A stretch of 64,000 nucleotides of DNA from assembly GCA_028023455.1 (NCBI GenBank), contig JAQFVV010012435.1:2854001-2918000 (forward strand), written 5' to 3'. The notes beneath the pieces are model-generated. The model was not told the DNA's origin. It did no database searches and saw only the letters and a list, made by a program, of their open reading frames with translations. This DNA is from Epiperipatus broadwayi. Lineage: Eukaryota; Onychophora; Udeonychophora; Euonychophora; Peripatidae. Below, piece by piece: positions 56,160 to 64,000 of the stretch (position 1 is its first letter; each line of letters starts with the position of its first letter). A program made the position numbers and the translations under genes.

Positions 56160-56941
56160 ACTGGAGCTGAGAGAGCAAGAATAAATAAATCCAGAGAGTA
56201 GAATCAGGGTCCTCAATTATCTGGTAACTTTGCCATTTCTCAAGTGTCTCTTTATAAGTTGTCAGGCACTAGGTTTCTATCTCTGTTCTTAACATCATTA
56301 ATAAGTTCATTAAATGTACCTTAGATGTCCCAGTCCACCTACCCAAAAATCAATTTATATCTTGAATCCATATTGTGTACAATGTAAAGGTAGAAAGCCT
56401 GATGTGAGCATAGACTCTCTTTTGTATGGCTGCTTTCAGTGATAAAAGGTCCCCTATATCCACCAAAAAGATCTCTGATATCATCTCTATCACCTGGCTA
56501 AATCCAGGACAGGAATAAAAAATGTGTTGTATGGTTTCCTAATCTCTTTCACATAGTCTACATGGGGGTTCAGCTTCATAAAGCCCCTCCTCCTCACAAG
56601 GAAACTATTGGTAGGCAGAACTGCAAGATTTAGCTTGACCAAGAAATCCATATATCTTGACTCTAGATACCAATTCATAGCTCTCTTGATTATTCCTTTG
56701 TTACATATTCCAAGTTCCACCTGAAGGGAGATCTGGTTCCTGTATTTAGGCTTGTAAATTTTCCAGTTGGTATTTCTATTGGATAGGTCACTACCACAAA
56801 TACACAATTCCCACTGGGCATATTTCCATATTTCTTCCATAGTCTCTGAGTAGGTGGGGGAATATTTTTTTCTAATAAATTAATTGAAGAGTGCTGTTTC
56901 ATCATGCAATGGACATCTTGGAAATTATACATCTTTTTCAC
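56160..56941 (-). pseudogene. LINE C-terminal fragment, minus strand
   Basis: The minus-strand frame 56840-56490 holds RAMNWYLESRYMDFLVKLNL and FLVRRRGFMKLNP. In the next frame around 56565-56500 comes PCRLCERD, a TAG, then ETIQHIFYSCPGFSQ. That gives C-x2-C...H-x4-C, the zinc-knuckle-like end of many LINE reverse transcriptases. The frame then continues as VIEMISEIFLVDIGDLLSLK. At least one frameshift and one stop are present. The RT palm is absent. It is only loosely similar to the fragment at 51.8-52.7 kb and seems to be another family. Confidence 0.6.
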
Positions 56942-57393
56942 ATGTCTTTCATCATATATTTATTGATTACACACCTTTACAATGTGTTAAAATTAGATAG
57001 AAACTATTTTGTGTGAGAGTGGTGTAGTAAAAATTACACTACAGAAATATTATTTATTAAACATTAATTCCATAATATCTTTATCAAAATTCATAAAGAA
57101 GTATATATATAGTAACAAAAAAATTCAAAGAAAAAATTATCATTGATTTTGTAGTTATTTTAATACTTAAATTTATTATTGTATAAATATGATGTTTCCA
57201 AGGTATTTTAGAATCTATTATTGATTCAAAATATATATATATTTACCAGTTCTGCCTTTGTATATTTATTATCTTTGCATAATGCATTATTTATTATTCT
57301 ACATGAAATGTTGTGAAAGAAAATTATATATTAATTTTTTAAACAACATAGAACCTCTTTTCCACCACATATTCTTGAAACATATATATATAT
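56942..57393. other. AT-rich flank of the LTR element
   Basis: Ends in (TA)n (57382-57393) into which the LTR element inserted. No gene is supported. Confidence 0.5.
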
Positions 57394-57973
57394 TGTACCG
57401 AGATACATCAGGAAGGAGTGTGCTTTCTTCGGAGTTACACATAATTTTGGGAGAAATATAAATTGATAAAAGATTTGTTTAAATATTTAATAAAAATAAA
57501 AGGTCTTGTAGGGTAAAATAAGAATAAAAGGATTTTTTTTTTCTCATAGAAGGGTTTATCGGTAAAAGCATAAATTAGACAGTTTTATAAGATATAATTT
57601 TTGAATCACATTTAAATAAAACCTAAAGAATTAAAACTTGATTTAACTAAAATTTGATTTAATTGAAATTTGATTTAAGCTTGCTTTTAAAAAAGAAAAA
57701 AAAAAAGCAAGGTGGAGTTCGTTTTGTCTTATAATAATAAAAAAAAAAATATATAACCAAAGGAATGTAGTGAACAATGGGAGCTAATGACAAACATGAG
57801 AAATTTCCATTAAAACGGCTAGTTAGTGAAATAACTCTAACAAAGAAATTGAAATTTGCAATCATATAAAGAATGACCAATGAAACTGTGTAGAGAGTCG
57901 AAAGAAAAGAAATAATTGTCCAATAGCAGAAATTCAGAATGTAGATTGAAACCGCAAGATAAGGACCATAAAA

Positions 57974-58122
57974 TATAAAAGGGGCGAACTTTCTATTGTA
58001 TTAGATTATTGAATTATTAGATTGAATTTGATATTGTGATTGAAATTTGATTCTGATTCAGTTCGGTGATTTATTCTTAATTTCATAGTCATATTATTAA
58101 TATACGTCTAAAGTTAAATAAA
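57974..58122 (+). promoter_or_regulatory. LTR promoter and polyadenylation signal
   Basis: TATAAAAG at 57974-57981, followed by GGGGCGAAC, is a canonical TATA box. Transcription would start near 58000-58005. AATAAA at 58117-58122 would define R as roughly 58003-58140 in the 3' copy (62206 and 62349 for the same signals). Positions of R are inferred. Confidence 0.65.
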
Positions 58123-58737
58123 ACATAATGCTGCATTGTTAAACCCATCATGTGAACAGCCGGCCGAATCCTTCCCTGCAATACCAACAGCAGACAGTTC
58201 GAATGTCGATCATGGTCACGTAAAACAAGAAGGAAACGGAGTGTCCACGGTGAAGCCCACAGGATCCCAATGACATCGGGAAAAGGATCACAAAGAGTTA
58301 GCGCTAACTGACCGAAGGAAATACTATCAGAAGCTACGCTCGGAACTATGCATAAAGGAGAAAGCTAGGTAATATTTAATTCATTTTTAATTCACTAATT
58401 AAAAGCCGTAATAATATATGGAATAATAAACTCTGAACTTTATGTTACGAATAATAATTACTAATTGTCTTTAGCTCCATTACCCAGGGATTTTATTATG
58501 ATTTCAAATATATTTGTGTGCGTATAATTATTTTCTAAATGTATGTATAATATGATATTTTGGTTGTATTAAATATTATCTAAACTTGAACAAAAGTGTA
58601 ATTAATTATATTATAAGACCAAACAAAGTGAATAGTGTAAATGGAGACTTAATGGGTTAGTGATTCCTTAAATTAAATAAAAAAAAAAGAAAGCGAGAAA
58701 ATTAGCGCAGAGAAAGATTCGTAAATTGATTTTTTTA

Positions 58738-58740
58738 GGT
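58738..58740 (+). promoter_or_regulatory. Possible splice acceptor in the LTR leader
   Basis: TTGATTTTTTTAG/GTAGG is a good acceptor context 370 bp downstream of the donor-like AG/GTAATA at 58368. Together they could excise part of U5 from the leader of the element RNA. Joining would place a stop immediately after the upstream frame. Unproven. Confidence 0.25.
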
Positions 58741-59110
58741 AGGCGGAGTATATATTTTATTGATTATTGTAGCTGAGCTAGCGGGAGCAGGTACTAGATC
58801 GTATTGGTCAAGCAGACTTGTCGACAAAGGTCGGCTGGCACCCATTGGATTTTTTCCTTTAAATAAATAAAACGTTTGATTGGCTAATGTGTAATCTAGT
58901 AAACGAGTATTAATGTTATTGGCAAATGTTTGCAAATGATATTGACCACTCTACCCGAGGCACTGACAGCCCCGTGATAGGATTTTGTGTAAGAGGGAGG
59001 TACAAAGTTCTGATGGAGTCGTTATTATAAACATTAAATATTTTATTGATTTTATATAAATGATGTTTATAAAAATTTACATAGACGACGCAAAAGAGGC
59101 GTAGGTAGAA

Positions 59111-59131
59111 ATAGCGCGTCAATGTGGAACG
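59111..59131 (+). other. Candidate primer-binding site
   Basis: ATAGCGCGTCAATGTGGAAC follows the LTR end directly. It resembles the TGGCGCCCAACGTGGG type of tRNA-primed site but has several mismatches, so the priming tRNA cannot be named. Confidence 0.4.
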
Positions 59132-59435
59132 AAACTAAACGTTTTGAATGGCAGGACCGATGTGAGTCATGACTGGACGTTTTAAGCGGTGTGGCTAGAG
59201 TTGTGTATGAGTGACAGAAGTGATAGCTAGTAAAAAGAAGCGGGAGGGAGTGTGATAGTAGGATTAGAAAACGGTATAAGCAGCGCAACTGTAAAGGTGA
59301 TTTTGCAATTATATAAAACGTGGAAGCATAGGGACACTCCGGGGAATTTTAGCATAAGAAAAAAAAAAGGGAACTGGGAAGGTTAGGTTTTGGTTGTACG
59401 TACGTAAGTTTATTATTATTATTAAAAAGAAAAAA

Positions 59436-60494
59436 ATGGACGAAAGTGGAAAAGACGGGAGGGCAACGCCAGAAGTAAGCCTGATATTTTTTAAAAATCC
59501 GCCAATAGTGGAAGAAAGTGCATTCCAAATTTTGATGAACATGATGAAAGAGATACGTAAAGACATCAAAGCTTTCCTCGGACTGTGTAATTTTTTCAAC
59601 CGATTTTATAAAAACTTTGCCTCAGACATGGAACCTCTTTTACAGCTATTAAGGAAGGACAAAAGGTGGATGTGGGAGGAGCAACAAGAGCGTAGTTTTG
59701 AAAAGGTAAAAAGGGGGTTTCTAAAAGAGGTCATGCTGTCATACCCAGATTTTGACAAACCATTTGTAGTTCAAACTGACAGTAGTGGAATGGGCCTGGG
59801 AGCCACATTATATCAGGTGCAGGATGATGGGAAATATGGGGTGTTATTCTTTGTAAGTCGCTTATTAAGTAAGCCTGAAACAAATTATACAGTAACTGAG
59901 AGGGAGGCTTTAGCAATTGTCTGGGCCTTTAAGAAGTTTAGACAGTATTTAATCGGGTCACAGGTGATAGTGATCACAGACCATAGGAGCCTTGAGTTCC
60001 TTAATCATAGCTTCCTCACAAATAGTAGGCTGATCCGATGGAGTTTGATCTTACAAGAATTTAACTATCACGTGCAGTATTGCCCAGGCAAAGACAATAT
60101 GGCGGCAGATGTTTTAAGTCGCTATCCGATAGAACCACCGCAGCAACATTTAACTTGTAATGATGCATACATAGCAGCGGTGGAAGTAGATAAAGGCGAG
60201 GATATAGAGTGCAGTTTGCAAAGATTAGTAAAAGCGCAAGAAGAGGATACAGAATGTAAACAAATAATAGACCACTTGCACCATCAGCCTGCAGGAAGAC
60301 CTGTAAACAATATGGTATGGAAAGAAAAGGAAAAATATTGTTTAAAAAATGGACTTTTACAGCGTAAAATAAGAGATGAGGAGCATACACGAGTCGTTCT
60401 TACAGTGGATATGCGGAAACAAATAATCATGTTCATACATGAAAATTATGGACACTATGGGGCAAGCAAGATGGAAGGGTTGATAGGCAATTGA
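59436..60494 (+). pseudogene. Gag-start/RT-end fusion with RNase H and integrase N-terminus
   Basis: Starts at ATG 59436 (an upstream TTG frame exists but lacks support) and gives 352 aa up to TGA 60492-60494. Residues 1-43 look like a Gag N-terminus. From residue 44, KAFLGLCNFFNRF is the RT connection region, marking an in-frame deletion junction. RNase H follows with QTDSSGMGLGA (Asp115), TEREALAIVWAF (Glu157), TDHRSLEFL (Asp182) and PGKDNMAADVLSR (Asp225), so all four catalytic acids are present. The end holds HENYGHYGASKM, the histidine pair of the integrase zinc finger. The TGA lies where family members carry an arginine before FYWP. Confidence 0.85.
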
Positions 60495-60932
60495 TTTTAT
60501 TGGCCAAGAATGTATAAGAGTGTTTTAGACGTCATTGAGGGATGTACTGTATGTGTGAAAACAAAGCCCCCAAACTCATCAAGCGTGGGCCCGTTGAGAC
60601 CTATATATGCATACCAGCCTAACAGCCTAATGGCAATAGATTTCTATGGACCCCTACCCCAGTTTAATAGAAAGAAGTATCTTGTTGTAGCCTATGACGT
60701 TTTTTCCAAATTCGTAGCGATATATCCAGTGATGCAAGCTAATGCCAAACAAACTATACAGGTACTTGAATGTCAACATTTTCGAGGCGTGGGAATCCCA
60801 AAGCAGATAATATCAGACCATAGAACTCCCTTTATGTCGGAGGAATGGAAAAGGTGGACGAAGCGCCACCAGATCAGACATATTCTCACTTCGATTCGCA
60901 ATCCGCAGTCTAATGCCTGGAACGAGTCATGA
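60495..60932 (+). pseudogene. Integrase core fragment
   Basis: In frame with the previous segment after the TGA. CTVC (12-15 from Met 60510) completes the HHCC zinc finger. Asp44 in MAIDFYGP and Asp103 in IISDHRTPF are the first two residues of the D,D-E triad. The region of the third residue, after NPQSNAW near 60915-60925, is hit by a one-base frameshift, so the frame ends early at TGA 60930. Integrase would insert the cDNA into the chromosome. This copy cannot make the whole enzyme. Confidence 0.85.
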
Positions 60933-61393
60933 GGGAATTGGGGCGCTTATTTCGGGTGTATCTCCAGAACAATCATCGTAGATGGGTAAAAGAGGCCACG
61001 AGAGTGGCGAACATGATAAATTGGTCCAAGAACGAATCCACCGGGCTCGAACCCATCAGGCTTCATCACGGGAGAAGTACTCCTTACCCATTCAAAACCC
61101 CTTTACCGATTAGAACACCACATATTGATAGGAAGAAGGACGCGGATGAAGCACGCTGTAAACTCAGAAAGATGGGAAATATAAGACAAAAGAGACAAGG
61201 GAAGAGCAAGGCTATGTTCAAGCTGGGAGATGAGGTCATGGTAAGGGTAAATCCAGTAAGCCATCCGGAAAAGGGGATATACAAGAAATTTCAACCAATA
61301 TACGACGGGCCATACAAAATCATAAAGGAGTACGGAAATAACACCTTCAAAGTCGCCCAAGGGTCAGACTGCAGGGGAACGTTCAATGCGTGA
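60929..61393 (+). pseudogene. Integrase C-terminal part with GPY/F module
   Basis: Continues the integrase in another frame. RELGRLFRVYLQNNHRRWVK and MINWSKNESTGLEPIRLHHG follow the catalytic core. KLGDEVMVRVNP and YDGPYKIIKEYGNNTF form the GPY/F module typical of Ty3/gypsy integrases. It ends FNA then TGA, and the following codons (SLQLLKKKA) still look like the family C-terminus, so the last stop may also be a mutation. Confidence 0.8.
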
Positions 61394-61547
61394 TCCTTAC
61401 AATTACTAAAGAAGAAAGCTTAACAAGTAACATGGACACATGAGAATAAGAAAGGATAAACTTCCATCAAAATAAATCGAGGGGAATGTATAGTAAGAAT
61501 AAAGTTAAACGTTGAAACTAAAACATTCAGAGTGATATTTTAGTTTC

Positions 61548-61566
61548 AAAAGGGGGGACGGAGAAA
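61548..61566 (+). other. Polypurine tract
   Basis: AAAAGGGGGGACGGAGAAA directly precedes the 3' LTR. It primes plus-strand DNA synthesis in LTR elements. Confidence 0.85.
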
Positions 61567-61907
61567 TGTACCGAGATACATCAGGAAGGAGTGTGCTTTC
61601 TTCAGAGTTACACATAATTTTGGGAGAAATATAAATTGATAAAAGATTTGTTTAAATATTTAATAAAAATAAAAGGTCTTGTAGGGTAAAATAAGAATAA
61701 AAAGAATTTTTTTTTCTCATAGAAGGGTTTATCGGTAAAAGCATAAATTAGACAGTTTTATAAGATATAATTTTTGAATCACATTTAAATAAAACCTAAA
61801 GAATTAAAACTTGATTTAACTAAAATTTGATTTAATTGAAATTTGATTTAAGCTTGCTTTTAAAAAAGAAAAAAAAAAGCAAGGTGGAGTTCGTTTTGTC
61901 TTATAAT

Positions 61908-61909
<2 letters not shown>

Positions 61910-61987
<78 letters not shown>
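61910..61987. repeat. (TA)n microsatellite inside the 3' LTR
   Basis: About 38 TA units. At the same place the 5' LTR has only ATAATAATAAAAAAAAAAAT and ATATAACC (near 57731-57758). The array arose or contracted after integration, or within the element's cDNA. Confidence 0.95.
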
Positions 61988-61988
<1 letters not shown>

Positions 61989-62349
61989 CCAAAGGAATGT
62001 AGTGAACAATGGGAGCTAATGACAAACATGAGAAATTTCCATTAAAACGGCTAGTTAGTGAAATAACTCTAACAAAGAAATTGAAATTTGCAATCATATA
62101 AAGAATGACCAATGAAACTGTGTAGAGAGTCGAAAGAAAAGAAATAATTGTCCAATAGCAGAAATTCAGAATGTAGATTGAATCCGCAAGATAAGGACCA
62201 TAAAATATAAAAGGGGCGAACTTTCTATTGTATTAGATTATTGAATTATTAGATTGAATTTGATATTGTGATTGAAATTTGATTCTGATTCAGTTCGGTG
62301 ATTTATTCTTAATTTCATAGTCATATTATTAATATACGTCTAAAGTTAA

Positions 62350-62604
62350 ATAAAACATAATGCTGCATTGTTAAACCCATCGTGTGAACAGCCGGCCGAA
62401 TCCTTCCCTGCAATACCAACAGCAGACAGTTCGAATGTCGATCATGGTCATGTAAAACAAAAAGGAAATGGAGTGTCCACGGTGAAGCCCACAGGATCCC
62501 AACGACATCGGAAAAAGTATCGCAAAGAGTTAGCGCTAACTGACCGAAGGAAATACTATCAGAAGCTACGCTCGGAACTATGCATAAAGGAGAAAGCTAG
62601 GTAA
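62350..62604 (+). other. Small basic frame within the LTR leader, ends at a splice-donor-like site
   Basis: Open for about 85 codons after TAA 62347, without an ATG. It contains AESFPAIPTADSSNVDHG and RRKYYQKLRSELCIKEKAR. The tail is strongly basic. The frame ends in GCTAG/GTAATA (boundary after 62600), an excellent donor. The segment is clearly GC-richer than its surroundings. In the 5' LTR the homologous frame is interrupted by TGA at 58271-58273, where this copy has CGA. It may be an exon fragment captured by the LTR or a non-coding leader. No family is recognised. Confidence 0.3.
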
Positions 62605-63344
62605 TATTTATTTCATTTTTAATTCACTAATTAAAAGCCGTAATAATATATGGAATAATAAACTCTGAACTTTATGTTACGAATAATAATTACTAATTGT
62701 CTTGAGCTCCATTACCCAGGGATTTTATTATGATTTCAAATATATTTGTGTGCGTATAATTATTTTCTAAATGTATGTATAATATGATATTTTGGTTGTA
62801 TTAAATATTATCTAAACTTGAACAAAAGTGTAATTAATTATATTATAAGACCAAACGAAGTGAATAGTGTAAATGGAGACTTAATGGGTTAGTGATTCCT
62901 TAAATTAAATAAAAAAAAAAAAGAAAGCGAGAAAATTAGCGCAGAGAAAGATTCGTAAATTGATTTTTTTAGGTAGGTGGAGTATATATTTTATTGATTA
63001 TTGTAGCTGAGCTAGCGGGAGCAGGTACTAGATCGTATTGGTCAAGCAGACTTGTCGACAAAGGTCGGCTGGCGCCCATTGGATTTTTTCCTTTAAATAA
63101 ATAAAAAGTTTGATTGGCTAATGTGTAATCTAGTAAACGAGTATTAATGTTATTGGCAAATGTTTGCAAATGATATTGACCACTCTACCCGAGGCACCGA
63201 CAGCCCCGTGATAGGATTTTGTGTAAGAGGGAGGTACAAAGTTCTGATCGAGTCGTTATTATAAACATTAAATATTTTATTGATTTTATATAAATGATGT
63301 TTATAAAAATTTACATAGACGACGCAAAAGAGGTGTAGGTAGAA

Positions 63345-63510
63345 TATAAAACAATCCACTAGAATAAAACTACAAAATTTTTAAAAATGCCTATATAAAA
63401 TTGAAGATTAAAATAATTTGCTATAGCCAGCTTTGGCGTATTCTGCCATCTTCAATTTTATATAGGCATTTTTAAAAATTTTGTAGTTTTATTCTAGTGG
63501 ATTGTTTTAT
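63345..63510. mobile_element. Perfect 63-bp-arm hairpin FB6 beside the LTR
   Basis: 63345-63408 and 63448-63510 are essentially perfect reverse complements (ATAAAACAATCCACTAGAAT at one end, GTGGATTGTTTTAT at the other), with a 39-base loop. It directly abuts the 3' LTR, so the LTR element inserted at or next to this unit's TA-rich edge. Confidence 0.9.
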
Positions 63511-64000
63511 TATATGTATATTATTTGATATATATATATATAAGAACAACAGAAAAAAATGATTCCCAGAATACATTTCTTGCTAAATAAGTATTCTTCA
63601 GTTGGCCTAGCAAAATCTGTGAGAGAGGGAGGTTATAATTATGACTAAAGAAGGTAATAATATATATGGAGCAAAGAGACAATGTTAGATTATTGACTAC
63701 ATGAAGTTATATTTAATGAAGAACAGATTTATTAAATTTAAAATCTATATCTGGAATAAGAGTGATAATAATCTCTAGTCTAATAAAGAATTAAGAATAA
63801 TTATTAATATATTTATCTAAAGTTGATGGTGTCAAAAGTGTGAGAGCAGAAAGTTTGATTTTTTTATTATTATATTGAATATTTTTATATCCCACTTGAG
63901 AAAAAATGGTGTAGTAAATTAGACATCCAATGGAAGAAAAGCCTCAAAATGTAGATGACTTCATCTCAAAAAGAACCAAAAGTAGTCCCCTATTTTTTAA
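63511..64000. other. AT-rich spacer
   Basis: No feature is supported up to the window end. Confidence 0.4.

Larger units (their letters stand above)
57394..59110 (+). repeat. 5' LTR (~1.72 kb)
   Basis: Begins TGTACCGAGATACATCAGGA and ends GCGTAGGTAGAA. It matches 61567-63344 throughout. It contains a TATA box (57974), a polyadenylation signal (58117), a long U5-like part with a relatively GC-rich block (58155-58368), donor-like AG/GTAATA (58368) and an acceptor-like TTTTTTTAG (58738). The exact 3' edge is uncertain by one or two bases. Confidence 0.9.
57394..63344 (+). mobile_element. Ty3/gypsy LTR retrotransposon, internally deleted
   Basis: A complete structure of 5.95 kb: LTR, ~2.46 kb internal region, polypurine tract, LTR. 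The internal region normally encodes Gag, protease, RT, RNase H and integrase in about twice this length. Here the Gag start is joined in frame to the end of RT, so most of gag, protease and the RT palm are deleted. RNase H and integrase are recognisable but broken by stops and one frameshift. The LTRs differ by roughly 20 substitutions by my count, so the insertion is fairly recent. Flanks are (TA)n on the left and TATA on the right, compatible with a 4-bp ATAT/TATA target duplication. Confidence 0.9.
61567..63344 (+). repeat. 3' LTR (~1.78 kb)
   Basis: Matches the 5' LTR apart from scattered substitutions and an extra (TA)n of ~76 bp (61910-61987). Same promoter (TATAAAAG 62206-62213) and AATAAA (62349-62354). 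Ends GTGTAGGTAGAA, followed by TATAAAAC. Confidence 0.9.

Noticed and set aside
57659-57880. Minus-strand frame MVILYMIANFNFF repeated at 61816-62112
   Set aside because: Duplicated only because both LTRs contain it. The 3' copy runs through (TA)n, there is no domain, and it is antisense to the LTR promoter.
58735-59122. Minus-strand frames at the LTR 3' end (also 62969-63359)
   Set aside because: They recur because they are LTR sequence. There is no start context or recognised domain.

Overview
This is AT-rich eukaryotic nuclear DNA, roughly 70% A+T by eye. It is built almost entirely of mobile elements, their fragments and simple repeats. I found no host protein gene that I can defend. Nothing bacterial is present: no operons, no Shine-Dalgarno-led ORFs, no CRISPR array. 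The mix is RTE-like LINEs with very short 3' ends, a Ty3/gypsy LTR element, a mariner-like fragment, many long foldback (MITE-like) elements, tRNA-derived retrosequences and abundant (TA)n. It suggests an invertebrate animal. A mollusc, perhaps a cephalopod, is my guess from general repeat style and is not proven by the sequence.

Layout. 0.3-10.2 kb: two decayed gag-like regions (about 2.9-3.9 and 8.3-9.2 kb), two copies of an LTR 5' end (322 and 10078), a 1.5 kb segment bounded by 100-bp inverted repeats, a 5'-truncated RTE-like LINE (6.0-6.8 kb) and a 0.67 kb foldback element. 10.7-14 kb: a tRNA-derived SINE, two copies of a hammerhead-ribozyme repeat plus a relic, and a foldback element. 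14.9-17.1 kb: an LTR-like element with a TATA box, bounded by (TA)n. 17.5-25.8 kb: another hammerhead repeat, foldbacks, paired (TA)n palindromes and a long (ATT)n. 25.8-28.4 kb: a longer RTE-like LINE on the minus strand carrying endonuclease and reverse transcriptase, broken by stops and frameshifts. 29.5 kb: a tRNA retropseudogene with a 19-bp target-site duplication. 30.1-39.0 kb: two more (TA)n-bounded LTR-like elements on the minus strand, the larger one rearranged. 41.6-56.9 kb: foldbacks, a mariner-like relic, two more hammerhead repeats and two LINE C-terminal fragments. 57.4-63.3 kb: a complete but internally deleted Ty3/gypsy element with 1.72 and 1.78 kb LTRs.

The most interesting system is a dispersed repeat family of about 200-390 bp, with copies at about 12.0, 12.4, 17.5, 48.2 and 51.0 kb. 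Each recognisable copy carries a type I hammerhead ribozyme core: CTGATGA, a small stem II, GAAA or a variant, a minimal stem III, and a stem I closed by complementary flanks. Some copies carry compensating or wobble changes in the stems. This matches the known concept of metazoan retrozymes: small non-autonomous retroelements with self-cleaving RNA. I found no autonomous partner, such as a Penelope-like element, in the window.

A second theme is LTR or LTR-like elements that sit inside (TA)n tracts and begin TG. Their long leaders hold relatively GC-rich, exon-like blocks with splice-donor-like sites. The only pair of LTRs that can be compared directly (57.4 and 61.6 kb) differs by about 20 substitutions over 1.7 kb, so that insertion is fairly young.
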